Assembly: GCF_000963945.1 (NCBI RefSeq)
Contig: NZ_BAMW01000004.1
Coordinates: 1 to 51,492 of the forward strand
Direction of reading: 5' to 3'
Length of the DNA stretch: 51,492 bases
Source: Acetobacter indonesiensis
GTDB lineage: Bacteria > Pseudomonadota > Alphaproteobacteria > Acetobacterales > Acetobacteraceae
Position 1 is the stretch's first letter; each line of letters opens with the position of its first letter. Made by a program: the position numbers and the translations under genes. The notes below the pieces were generated by a model, which had not been told where the DNA came from, searched no databases, and was given only the letters and a program-made list of their open reading frames with translations. Shown piece by piece: positions 25,136 to 33,727 of this stretch.

Positions 25136-26803
25136 TCAGGCGTGGGGCAGGGCTGCGGCTTCGTTCAGAAGTTCCTGCTCATGCACATCAAGCTGGCGGG
25201 ACAGCAGGCGTTCCGTTTCATCATTGATTTTACGGTCGTGCAGAAGTTCGCGCAGTCTTTTTCGTTGTGCACGGATAATCCGTAATCTGATGGCAACTTC
25301 TGTACGCCGGTTACGCAATGACATTTCGCGGTTGGTGCCGGGGTCGGGCTGTTTGCTATCAAGTGTTTGTTGAAGTTCCTGATATTCCTGCAACAGAAGG
25401 GGCACGGCATGTGCAATTTCGGCCGCATCGGTCGGGGCTGCAGCATCAGTTTTGCTGCGCGTGGTTTCGTTTTTCAGCACCATTAATGCGACATTGACCA
25501 TTTCTAGTCGTGTCGCATCCAGTTCCTGCTGTGTGCCTGTAATTTGCGATGGGAGAGGTAGCAGGCGGAGGGCAAAAGGCAGCAAGAGACTGGCCATAAT
25601 CAGGGAACTGATAATCACCCCCGCAGCGAGCGTAATCAGCAAGGCCCGTTCAGGAAAATCGGTTGCAGGGGGTAGGGTCAGAATAGCTGCCAGAGTAATG
25701 GTGCCTCGGGTGCCCGCCAGTGCCAGCACCAGCTTTTCACCCCAACTTGGCACAACGCAGGGAATATGGCGCAGTCGGGCAACGCACTGACGAACAAAAG
25801 CTGACAGCGTCACCCAGATCAGGCGGATGAGTGTCATGACAGCCTGAAGGCCCAGAATGGCCAGAAGCAGGCTCCATAAAGAGAGCCCTTCAGACTGAAT
25901 GGTAGCTTGTGCTTCCTGAACAAGGTGAGGAAGCTGAAGACCAAGAAGCAGAAACACCAGACCATTCAGCGTGAACGACACCATGTCCCATATCGCGGTG
26001 GCCCGCATGCGGGTTTCAATCTGGGTTTCATTCATCACCCCTGTCAGCCGAATGGTCATGCCACCTGCAACAACCGCCAGAATGCCGGAGGTGGAGATAT
26101 GCTCGGCTGCCAGATACACGGCAAAAGGAATCATCAGCGCCAGAAGGGCATGGCTTGGTGGGTCATCATACCCACGCCGCAGCAGGAAGATTTCCAGCCT
26201 GCTGGAAAGCATGCCAATGACAATGCCGGTCAGAATACCGCCCAGAGCAACCCAGACAAAATTGGCTGATGCTGCTTTTAGTGAAAAAAGCCCTGTCGTT
26301 GCGGCAGCGACGGCAAACTTGAAACAGACCAGACCCGATGCGTCATTCAGCAGTGCTTCACCACTGAGCAGATAGAGAATACGGGGCGGGACACGCCCAC
26401 CGCGCAGAATACCAGATACTGAAATGGCATCTGTCGGGGAAAGGGCTCCTGCCAAGGCAAACGCCGCGGCAAGCGAGATTGCGGGTAGAAGCCAATGCAG
26501 GAAATAACCGCCACCTGTTGTGCTTAAAACTACCAGCCCAACAGACATGGCGGCAATTATGTGCCGTAACTCCCCAAATTCACGCATGGGAATACGGTAG
26601 GCATCGACAAACAGCAGCGGCGAGATGAACAGCAGCAGAAACAGGTTGTTATCAAGCCCAACATTCAAACCGGCCAAAGCCGCCGTGGCTCCCGCCGCAA
26701 TCTGGAGCAGCGGCATGGGGATATGCAGGTTGAGAACACGGGCAATAATGCCCGTCACCCCCGTGATGGTGAGAAGCGACAGCGCGAGGAGTGTTTCTTG
26801 CAT
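25136..26803 (-). CDS. CPA1-family Na+/H+ antiporter (YjcE/NhaP type)
   Basis: A 555-residue cation/proton antiporter. About 12 helices fill residues 1-410. Transport-core motifs are ALSPTDAISVSGI and GEALLNDASGLVCFKFAVA, with the CPA1 Asp pair at ND. A cytoplasmic helical tail (about 420-555) is rich in Arg/Glu. It follows E. coli YjcE along its length, including IPMPLLQIAAGA near the start, which supports ATG 26803; an ATG at 26860 is also in frame, and neither has a good Shine-Dalgarno. The likely role is pH or sodium homeostasis. Copies of a 46-bp repeat lie on both sides of the gene. Confidence 0.9.
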   Translation of the reverse strand: MQETLLALSLLTITGVTGIIARVLNLHIPMPLLQIAAGATAALAGLNVGLDNNLFLLLFISPLLFVDAYRIPMREFGELRHIIAAMSVGLVVLSTTGGGYFLHWLLPAISLAAAFALAGALSPTDAISVSGILRGGRVPPRILYLLSGEALLNDASGLVCFKFAVAAATTGLFSLKAASANFVWVALGGILTGIVIGMLSSRLEIFLLRRGYDDPPSHALLALMIPFAVYLAAEHISTSGILAVVAGGMTIRLTGVMNETQIETRMRATAIWDMVSFTLNGLVFLLLGLQLPHLVQEAQATIQSEGLSLWSLLLAILGLQAVMTLIRLIWVTLSAFVRQCVARLRHIPCVVPSWGEKLVLALAGTRGTITLAAILTLPPATDFPERALLITLAAGVIISSLIMASLLLPFALRLLPLPSQITGTQQELDATRLEMVNVALMVLKNETTRSKTDAAAPTDAAEIAHAVPLLLQEYQELQQTLDSKQPDPGTNREMSLRNRRTEVAIRLRIIRAQRKRLRELLHDRKINDETERLLSRQLDVHEQELLNEAAALPHA

Positions 26804-27016
26804 TGCGGGGGGCGGGTTTTCCTGACAGGCGACAGCATGAGGCTGGCCGCTAAAAAGCATCTGGCCAGTATCATAAGCCGGAGGGGCAGACCAGCAATCC
26901 GTTTCGGGTAACGGCTCCGCGTTAATGGGCTATCTGCTCTCTGGCAGCGACCTAAGTGCTGGTCGGGGAATAGTCTGTTGTCAGCCCCCAGCGGTTATAC
27001 GCATTCAATGCGCAAC

Positions 27017-27062
27017 AATCCCGGAGTTGTTCTGCGTCTTATCCACAGATTCTGTGGATAAC
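27017..27062. repeat. 46-bp repeat, copy B (perfect DnaA-box dyad)
   Basis: It contains TTATCCACA-GATTC-TGTGGATAA (27039-27061): two perfect consensus DnaA boxes facing each other across 5 bp. Upstream, AATCCCGGAGTTGT matches copy A. It lies 13 nt downstream of the stop of the minus-strand substrate-binding protein gene, the same relative place as copy A. Confidence 0.9.
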
Positions 27063-27075
27063 GAAAAGAGGCTGC

Positions 27076-28830
27076 CTACTGAACCCAAACCTGTGAGAAG
27101 AAAACCTGATTGACGGTTGTGTAGAAAAAATTACCTAACCGGGGAGAGGTAATCAGCACTGTATCTTTCTCAATCAATGGCGCGATAGGTGCTTGTTCCA
27201 TTACCAGTCTGTCTGCCTGCCGCCATAAGGCTTCAGTTTGTTGCTGGGTAAGCGAAACATCGGTTTTTGCACGGTCCATCAGGGTCTGAATCTGTTTGTT
27301 GCAGAAACCCGGAATGTTGATGGAACTGTCAGAATTGGGGTGAAAGTTCTCACACCCCAGAAGATCATCCAGAAAGTTGGAAGGTGAGGGATAATCCGCC
27401 GACCAGTCTTTGAGCGCTATCTGCACTTTGTTGGATGAATTCTGCATGTAATTGAACGCGACCGAACTGCTTAGGGGCCGCAGGGTGGCTTGATAGCCAA
27501 TAGCCTGCAGCATGTCGCGGATCCATGTGCCCATGGCTAGGTCAATACTGGTGTTGGCGGTTATCAGCGTTACTTTCTGGCCGCTTGTGCCGCTTTCCTT
27601 TACCAGTTGGCGTGCTTTTTCCAGATCCGGACTATGCCATGTCTGCGCCGGGGCAGAAGGCGAGGCTTCTTTGGTATAAAAGCAGAAATCGGTCGCGGCG
27701 GGCAGGGACGATGGCAACATGCCGCACAGGGGGCGGGCAATGCCGGGGCCACCATAAAAAATGACCATCGCCTTGCGGTTAACGGCATAATTGACGGCCT
27801 GCCGTGCCTTCTGCACGTTGAATGGCGGCAGATTGACGTTCATGGGCAGAAAATACATGGCCGCGTGTGGCATGACATAGGTCTGGGCCGTATAGCGACT
27901 ACCTAATTCACCGAGGCGATCCATCGGAATGGCGTCAGCCATCCAGTCATACTGTCCGTTTTCAACCGCTGTAACCGCCGCTTCATCCGGGATGCCAAAG
28001 GTGTAAGCAATCGCGTCCGGATAACCTTCGGGTTGGGCCTCCGCGCTCCATTGCCTGAAAGCCGGGTTGCGGCCAAGAGTGAGAAACTTGTTCGGGTCGT
28101 AAGCGGTAATGGCATAAGGGCCAGTGCTGGGAATAGGCACATTGCCACTATCATGATCGGGTGTTTCTGCCGGAACAATAACGGCGTGAGTAAACGCCAG
28201 CTTTTGGAGAAATTCAGTATCAGGCTGTGTCAGGTGGAAGGTGACTGTGCGCCGCGCCGGGTCTTCCTCAAGCCCGCCTTTCAGCGTGCAGGTGGCCGGT
28301 GTTTTCAGGCAGGCCTCAGCCCCGACAATCGCAGAGTAAAATGACCCGGCAGTGGGAGAGCCAACCTTGAAAATACGACGGATAGAGGCTGTGACATCCG
28401 CCGTGGTCAGGGTTTTACCGTTTGAAAACCGGATGTCTGGCCGCAGAGTAAACACATAGGTCAGTCCCCCATCCTGCGGTGTGGGCAGGTTTTCTGCCAG
28501 ATCAGCCACGACTGTATTGCCATCAGGCCCCGGGACTTTTTTGAACGTCGTCAGACCGTCATACACGACAGCAAACAGGTTGATGTATTTGGCCGTATAA
28601 TTGATCTGCGGATCAAGCGTGCCGCCAGATGCCGAGGCAACCAGCCGCAATGTGCCCCCACGATGCTGGGCCAGAAGTGTTGGGGAAATAATCTGGCCAT
28701 CCGTCGCAGCACGCGCTGCCTGCCCGAACGCCGAGGGGGCGGTCAGGCCACAGCCTAGGGCCGCCAGGCAGGCAAAACCGAAACGGAAAGCACGCGGGGC
28801 CAGAGCCCTCTTACTGCGCGTTAGGGGCAT
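27076..28830 (-). CDS. ABC transporter substrate-binding protein, peptide/nickel family
   Basis: A 584-residue family-5 extracellular binding protein (SBP_bac_5), as in DppA/OppA. A signal peptide of about 40 residues (basic start, hydrophobic core, APSAFGQAARA) precedes the mature protein. Family features include LDPQINYTAKYINLFAVVYDGL, FTLRPDIRFSNGKTLTTADV and STGPYAITAYDPNKF. There is no lipobox, so it should be free in the periplasm. The start ATG 28830 lies within the last 20 bp of a 51-codon membrane-protein gene, implying coupling. No permease or ATPase genes are close, so its transporter partners must lie elsewhere. Confidence 0.92.
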   Translation of the reverse strand: MPLTRSKRALAPRAFRFGFACLAALGCGLTAPSAFGQAARAATDGQIISPTLLAQHRGGTLRLVASASGGTLDPQINYTAKYINLFAVVYDGLTTFKKVPGPDGNTVVADLAENLPTPQDGGLTYVFTLRPDIRFSNGKTLTTADVTASIRRIFKVGSPTAGSFYSAIVGAEACLKTPATCTLKGGLEEDPARRTVTFHLTQPDTEFLQKLAFTHAVIVPAETPDHDSGNVPIPSTGPYAITAYDPNKFLTLGRNPAFRQWSAEAQPEGYPDAIAYTFGIPDEAAVTAVENGQYDWMADAIPMDRLGELGSRYTAQTYVMPHAAMYFLPMNVNLPPFNVQKARQAVNYAVNRKAMVIFYGGPGIARPLCGMLPSSLPAATDFCFYTKEASPSAPAQTWHSPDLEKARQLVKESGTSGQKVTLITANTSIDLAMGTWIRDMLQAIGYQATLRPLSSSVAFNYMQNSSNKVQIALKDWSADYPSPSNFLDDLLGCENFHPNSDSSINIPGFCNKQIQTLMDRAKTDVSLTQQQTEALWRQADRLVMEQAPIAPLIEKDTVLITSPRLGNFFYTTVNQVFFSQVWVQ

Positions 28831-28966
28831 TCGTTTCCACAGCGGGCGGTGTGGTCTGATCTGGGCTGAGGAAATGGGAAAAGCTTTTGAACAGCGAACT
28901 AAGCAAGAAAATGCCCAGAATCAGCGTAACAATGACAATACCCAGACGCACCAGTTTATTCGGCAT
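28811..28966 (-). CDS. 51-aa single-TM micro-protein
   Basis: A 51-codon frame starting MPNKLVRLGIVIVTLILG, with AAGGA 7 nt before the ATG (28966). One helix spans about residues 6-25, followed by a short Ser/Pro/Thr tail ending NAPNAQ. The end overlaps the start of the substrate-binding protein gene by 20 nt in another frame. The good ribosome binding site, the membrane helix and the tight packing between two same-strand genes all suggest a real gene. The function is unknown; it might anchor or assist the exported neighbours. Confidence 0.7.
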   Translation of the reverse strand: MPNKLVRLGIVIVTLILGIFLLSSLFKSFSHFLSPDQTTPPAVETNAPNAQ

Positions 28967-28977
28967 AAAACCGTTCC

Positions 28978-29160
28978 TTATCGGTAAGAAGATGAGGATG
29001 ATGCAGGCGGTTTATACCAGCGCGGATACTGTTCCCCATGATGTGTGCGGGGATGGTAAATGTGCTGCGGGTGTGAGTCGTCAGCACAGGCGCTCAGGCC
29101 CAGAAGGCTTACAAGCATCAGGCCCGGAAGCGCCAGAAAATGGCATGTGAAACGTTTCAT
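28978..29160 (-). CDS. 60-aa lipoprotein, His/Ser-rich
   Basis: A 60-residue protein with a signal sequence and lipobox LGLSAC (Cys25). The mature part is only 36 residues, rich in His, Pro, Tyr and Ser (DDSHPQHIYHPRTHHGEQ, then a Ser run). Five His residues in the tail could bind metal, but no known motif is present. The start ATG 29160 has a weak GGG upstream. It lies between fumC (ending at 29207) and the 51-residue membrane protein, on the same strand. Confidence 0.65.
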   Translation of the reverse strand: MKRFTCHFLALPGLMLVSLLGLSACADDSHPQHIYHPRTHHGEQYPRWYKPPASSSSSYR

Positions 29161-29206
29161 GCCCAAACCATACTGATATTCGGGGCGGCAGGAAAGACGT
29201 GATCCG

Positions 29207-30655
29207 TCACGCGCCCCCAACACCTTTGCCGACCATATCCAGCGGATTAACAAGCCGGTCAAAGGTTTCCCCATCCAGATAACCTGATTTCAGCGCGGCT
29301 TCACGCAGGCTGAGGTCATGTTCAATGGCAATATGGGCAATTTCTGCTGCTTTATCATACCCGATAGCCGGACTGAGTGCTGTAACCAGCATGACAGAGC
29401 CGTTGACATAATGCGCCAGCTTGTCCCGGTTCAGGGATGTCCCTTCAACCGAGAAAACGCGGAAATTATGACAGCCATCTGCCAGAATGCGGATACTGTG
29501 CAGACAGTTTGCCAGAATGACGGGGCGCATGACGTTCAGGTCAAGCTGGCCCTGACTGGCGGCAACAGCGACTGTGTTATCGTTTCCCAGAACCTGAGTT
29601 GCAATCATGACCATGGCTTCACACTGGGTTGGGTTCACCTTGCCGGGCATGATGGAAGAACCGGGTTCATTTTCAGGGAGCAGAAGTTCGCCCAGACCAC
29701 AGCGCGGGCCGGATGCCAGCCAGCGCATGTCATTGGCAATTTTCAGCAGCGGTACAGCCAGCCCCCGCAACCCGGCAGAGGCTCGGACCATGGCATCAAG
29801 CCCGCTTAATGCTGCAAATTTATTCGGCGCAGTCTTGAACGGACGCCCAGTCAGGGCCGCTATTTTTGCAGCAATCGCCTTGCTGAAGCCTGCTGGCGCA
29901 TTCAGGCCTGTGCCAACCGCCGTGCCGCCTGCGGCCAGTTCAAACAGGGCTTCACGCGCATGGCGCAGATTTTTCAGGGCGTCTTCAAGCAGACTGGCCC
30001 AGCCTGACCATTCCTGCCCGACTGTCAGTGGCACAGCGTCCTGTAAATGGGTGCGGCCAATTTTGACCACGTCCATCCATTCATCCGCTTTGCTACGCAG
30101 GGTTTCGATCAGTTTTTCAACCGATGGGATGAGACGATCTTCTATCTCAAGGAGTGTGACAACGTGCATGGCTGTGGGGAAGGAGTCATTGCTCGACTGC
30201 CCCATATTCACATCATCATTGGGATGGATGGGTTTTTGTGACCCGATTTCTCCGCCAACCAACTGTATGGCCCGATTGGCAATGACTTCATTAACATTCA
30301 TGTTGGTCTGGGTGCCGGACCCTGTCTGCCAGACAAAAAGCGGAAAATGGTCATCCAGCTTGCCTTCCGTGACTTCATCCGCCACGCGGGCAATCAGGTC
30401 AGCTTTCCATTCCGGCATACGGCCTTCCGCAGCGTTAACCAGTGCCGCTGCTTTTTTAACAATACCATAGGCATGGTACAGCGGCAGGGGCATGCGGTCT
30501 GTGCCGATTGAAAAATGCACCAGACTGCGCTGGGTCTGCGCACCCCAGTATTTGTTGGCCGGAACCTCAATCTGCCCCATCGAATCCCGCTCGCTGCGCG
30601 TCCCTTCGGCCTGAATGCCAATGGGGCAGGGGGTAATGGTTGGTATTGCTGTCAT
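29207..30655 (-). CDS. fumC: Fumarate hydratase class II
   Basis: A 482-residue iron-free fumarase that interconverts fumarate and malate in the TCA cycle. The signature GSSIMPGKVNP is present, as are GSGTQTNMNVNEVIANRA, NDDVNMGQSSNDSFPTAMH (substrate site) and IGRTHLQDAVPLTVGQE (catalytic His). About 15 residues precede the usual FumC start. ATG 30655 follows AGAGGGAA. Aspartase is the nearest paralog, but the sequence reads as FumC. The upstream DNA (30656-30971) is shared with the divergent antiporter. Confidence 0.97.
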   Translation of the reverse strand: MTAIPTITPCPIGIQAEGTRSERDSMGQIEVPANKYWGAQTQRSLVHFSIGTDRMPLPLYHAYGIVKKAAALVNAAEGRMPEWKADLIARVADEVTEGKLDDHFPLFVWQTGSGTQTNMNVNEVIANRAIQLVGGEIGSQKPIHPNDDVNMGQSSNDSFPTAMHVVTLLEIEDRLIPSVEKLIETLRSKADEWMDVVKIGRTHLQDAVPLTVGQEWSGWASLLEDALKNLRHAREALFELAAGGTAVGTGLNAPAGFSKAIAAKIAALTGRPFKTAPNKFAALSGLDAMVRASAGLRGLAVPLLKIANDMRWLASGPRCGLGELLLPENEPGSSIMPGKVNPTQCEAMVMIATQVLGNDNTVAVAASQGQLDLNVMRPVILANCLHSIRILADGCHNFRVFSVEGTSLNRDKLAHYVNGSVMLVTALSPAIGYDKAAEIAHIAIEHDLSLREAALKSGYLDGETFDRLVNPLDMVGKGVGGA

Positions 30656-30971
30656 GGTCAGGTTCCCTCTGTTTCGGGCTTGGGCCGTCTACTGGCCGCA
30701 CAGGATGCGGGGTTCTGGGGCATAATATGGGGCTGATAACGTCTGTGGCAGCGTACGGGCGGCACAAAGAAAGGTCACAAGTCAGCGACCAATCGGCTTT
30801 TGGCGCGTTAGTGCTTCGTGCGGCGTCAGGGGATGGGGAGATATTTATGTTCTTGATGAAATATCTTCAGAAGGTGTGGTCTGACCGATCGGTCATATGC
30901 TAGAAGCGAAAAAAATAAATTCCGGGACAGCCCGCCATTTTGGTGCCGTATCACCGTGGTAAGGAGTGCCT
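30656..30971. promoter_or_regulatory. Divergent promoter region with two dyads
   Basis: It separates fumC (minus) from the antiporter (plus). AGATATTT (30839-30846) and AAATATCT (30859-30866) form an 8-bp inverted repeat with a 12-nt spacer. The 14-bp palindrome TGACCGATCGGTCA is listed separately. No coding frame in this stretch is convincing. Confidence 0.5.
30882..30895. promoter_or_regulatory. 14-bp perfect palindrome, TetR-operator-like
   Basis: TGACCGATCGGTCA is a perfect palindrome 134 bp before the antiporter ATG and 77 bp before its leader ORF. The GACCGATCGGTC form resembles operators of several TetR-family repressors. No TetR gene is in the window. Confidence 0.4.
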
Positions 30972-31025
30972 GTGAAAAAAATAAGATGGATTTTGGACGG
31001 AGAGGCTGAGACGGCATGGCGGTAA
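30972..31025 (+). CDS. Candidate 17-aa leader ORF overlapping the antiporter start
   Basis: GTG 30972 sits 5 nt after a perfect AAGGAG (30961-30966). The frame reads MKKIRWILDGEAETAWR and stops at 31023-31025, 10 nt past the antiporter ATG (31016). The strong ribosome site here and the weaker site in front of the antiporter suggest that translation of the leader controls or couples to the antiporter. No attenuation hairpin or amino-acid bias is evident. Confidence 0.45.
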   Translation: MKKIRWILDGEAETAWR

Positions 31026-33625
31026 CTGGTCTGGCTGCGGTACTGCTTGCCATTGGTCTTCTTCTTGTCATTGTCAGCACGGTGCAGCCGATTGCGCGCA
31101 GGCTGGAACTTTCTGAAACCGTGCTGCTGGCTATTGTCGGCATTATTATTGGTAGTCTGGCAGATTTCGCGCTGCGTAATTCGCATTTGTCAGCCCTGAA
31201 CGGGCTGGCGGAAATGCTGCTTGATTTCCCCATTAACAGTGAAGCGTTTCTGCTTATCTTCCTGCCCGTTCTGGTGTTTCAGGGCGCGTTGGCTATTGAT
31301 GTCAGGCGTCTGGCGCATGAAACCGCCACGGTTCTGCTTCTTGCCGTTGTGGCCGTCGTGGTTTCTACCGCGACCATTGGCTTTGCCCTGCTGCCTTTTG
31401 CGGGTATGCCGCTGGTGGTGTGCCTGCTGTTGGGGTCAATTGTCGCGACAACCGACCCATCCGCTGTCGCGGGTATTTTCCGTGACATTGGAGCCGCAAC
31501 CCGTTTGACACGACTGGTTGAAGGGGAGGCGTTGCTGAATGACGCAGCGGCTATTTCCATCTTCTCCATCCTGTTGCCGTCAGTCACATTGCACCACGCC
31601 ATTCACCCCGGTGAAGCGGTTATTTCCTTCGTGGTGTCCTTTGTCGGGGCGTTGATTGTCGGGGTGGTATTTGGCCAATTGACCCTGATGATGATTACGG
31701 CTCTGGGCGGTTCTCCCGCGGCCGAAATCACGCTGACTGTCGCCCTGCCATATGTGGCCTATATTGTTTCAGATGAATTTCTGGGTGTTTCCGGTGTGGT
31801 GGCAACGGCTGCGGCAGGGTTGACGCTGTCCGTCTATGGGCCATCGACCTTCAGACCGCAGACATGGTTGTTCCTGAACCAGTTGTGGCAACAGCTTGTG
31901 TTCTGGGCAGGGTCGTTGGTGTTCGTGCTGGCTTCCATGCTGGTGCCGCATCTGCTGGTTGGCATGACACGTTGGGATTGCGTGTTGATCCTGATTGCCA
32001 GTGTTGCTGGGCTTGCGGCGCGTGGCGCGGTGGTGTTCGGGCTGCTGCCTTTTCTGGCCATGACCAAGCTTTCGCCTCCTGTGCCCACACCGTTCAAGGT
32101 GACCATGGTGTGGGGTGGTTTGCGTGGAGCCATTACGTTGGCGCTGGCGCTGGCTGTTACTGAAAACGAACGTGTTTCCACCCCTGTGGCGCACTTCATC
32201 GGTATTCTGGCGACTGGCTTTGTGCTGATTACCCTGTTGCTGAATGGCACAACGCTGCGGTCACTGGTGCTGTTTCTCAAGCTGGATAAGCTTTCCCCCA
32301 TTGATGAAGCGATGCGGCATCAGGTGCTAAGCATCGGTCTGGACAATGTGAAGGAGCGCGCCGCCAAACTGGGTGATGAGCTTGGTTTTTCAGTTGATTC
32401 AACGCAATCTGTTTTGCAGCAGGTTGATCGCCGAGCACATGAGGAACAGGCCGCCAATGAGTTTGATACGGCGTTGGGCGATACCCAGCGTGTGAATCTG
32501 GCCCTGATTACCATAGCCAGTCAGGAACGGTCTGTTCTGCTTGATCTGTTCCGTATTCAGGGCCTGTCACGCCGTGTGATGGAAACTCTGTTGCGTAGTA
32601 GTGAAGCGGCGATTGACGGTGCGCGCCTTGAAGGGCGTCTGGGTTACGTGCGTGCCCTGCGGCGGCGGCTAAGTCCGTCGTTGCGTTTCAAAACGGCGCA
32701 GTGGGTCCATAATCACCTACATATCGATCGGCCCTTGATGCTGTGTATGGCCGAACGGTTTGAAATGCTGATGGTGGCACATTTTGTGTCCATCTCTCTG
32801 ACCCGCTTTATGCGCGAACGGCTGGAACCTACCCTTGGCCCCCGTATTGGGGAAATTGTGGCCGAGGTTCTTCAACGTCAGCGCAAGTTGCTGAATGAGG
32901 CGCTGGAGACATTGCGCCTTCATTATCATGGCTATTCAGAAGCACTTGAAAACCGGATTTTCCGGCAGATTGTGCTGCGTCTGGAAGGCGAGGAATATGA
33001 CTCGCTGCTTTCTGAATCGCTGATCAGTGATGAACTGAACCGCGAACTGATGAAAGAACTGGAACGCCGCCGCAGTCGTCTGGACAAGCCGCTTAGCTTT
33101 GATCTGAAAAGCGGTATTGAAAACCGCTTGAAACATGCGGCTGTGTTCCGTGGTTTGCCGGGGGCTGAGCTGCACGATCTGGCAACGACAACATCCCTGC
33201 GTTTTGTTGCCCCGCAGGAATTGATCTGCCGACGGGGCCGCAGAATTCGCAATGTCTACTTTATTAGTGCAGGGCTGGCTGAATCGCACGTTGCGGAGCG
33301 GGATATTCTGTATGGCGCGGGTGATCTGATTGGTGCGTTGGGCGCACACAAGAATATCCGGTGTTCTGCCAGCATTCGTGCCGTGCAGTTCGGGCATTTC
33401 ATGGTAATCAGTGCGTCGCGCTTCCGTCGTTTGGTGGAGGAATATCCGATTGTGCTGGAAAACATCGAGAACCTTCGGCGCAGGCGCGAAGAAGGTGAAC
33501 GTGCCATCAAACTGGTGCCCGGCCAGAAGATAGAAGGCGACGATGCTGAACGTCCGGGTGTTGCGGCACAGGCGTTGCTGGGCGTTGACCGCAACAGGCT
33601 GCCGCCGCCCGCAACATCCTCCTGA
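31016..33625 (+). CDS. CPA1 antiporter with C-terminal cNMP-binding-like domain
   Basis: An 869-residue protein. About 12 helices (1-420) carry the CPA1 core (TTDPSAVAGIFRDIG, EGEALLNDAAAISIF). A long cytoplasmic helical region (about 430-690) follows, then a cyclic-nucleotide-binding-type beta fold (about 705-815). In its phosphate-binding cassette, GDLIGALGAHKNIRCSASIR (770-788), the usual Glu is Ala774 and the Arg before Ser-Ala is Cys783, so ordinary cAMP binding is doubtful. The likely role is cation/proton exchange with regulatory input from the tail. A short leader ORF overlaps its start, and a strong terminator follows. Confidence 0.9.
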   Translation: MAVTGLAAVLLAIGLLLVIVSTVQPIARRLELSETVLLAIVGIIIGSLADFALRNSHLSALNGLAEMLLDFPINSEAFLLIFLPVLVFQGALAIDVRRLAHETATVLLLAVVAVVVSTATIGFALLPFAGMPLVVCLLLGSIVATTDPSAVAGIFRDIGAATRLTRLVEGEALLNDAAAISIFSILLPSVTLHHAIHPGEAVISFVVSFVGALIVGVVFGQLTLMMITALGGSPAAEITLTVALPYVAYIVSDEFLGVSGVVATAAAGLTLSVYGPSTFRPQTWLFLNQLWQQLVFWAGSLVFVLASMLVPHLLVGMTRWDCVLILIASVAGLAARGAVVFGLLPFLAMTKLSPPVPTPFKVTMVWGGLRGAITLALALAVTENERVSTPVAHFIGILATGFVLITLLLNGTTLRSLVLFLKLDKLSPIDEAMRHQVLSIGLDNVKERAAKLGDELGFSVDSTQSVLQQVDRRAHEEQAANEFDTALGDTQRVNLALITIASQERSVLLDLFRIQGLSRRVMETLLRSSEAAIDGARLEGRLGYVRALRRRLSPSLRFKTAQWVHNHLHIDRPLMLCMAERFEMLMVAHFVSISLTRFMRERLEPTLGPRIGEIVAEVLQRQRKLLNEALETLRLHYHGYSEALENRIFRQIVLRLEGEEYDSLLSESLISDELNRELMKELERRRSRLDKPLSFDLKSGIENRLKHAAVFRGLPGAELHDLATTTSLRFVAPQELICRRGRRIRNVYFISAGLAESHVAERDILYGAGDLIGALGAHKNIRCSASIRAVQFGHFMVISASRFRRLVEEYPIVLENIENLRRRREEGERAIKLVPGQKIEGDDAERPGVAAQALLGVDRNRLPPPATSS

Positions 33626-33671
33626 TGGGCCGTGAGCCGAAGAGCATATAGCTTCGGAATGGACACCTAAT

Positions 33672-33708
33672 AAAAAGGGCTCCCTGCATGATGCGGGGAG
33701 CCCTTTTT
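33672..33708. terminator. Bidirectional intrinsic terminator
   Basis: AAAAAGGGCTCCC and GGGAGCCCTTTTT form a perfect 13-bp stem with an 11-nt loop, between the antiporter and the convergent hdeD-like gene. T-runs are available on both strands. Confidence 0.93.
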
Positions 33709-33727
33709 GCGGAGAAGATGACTTTAT

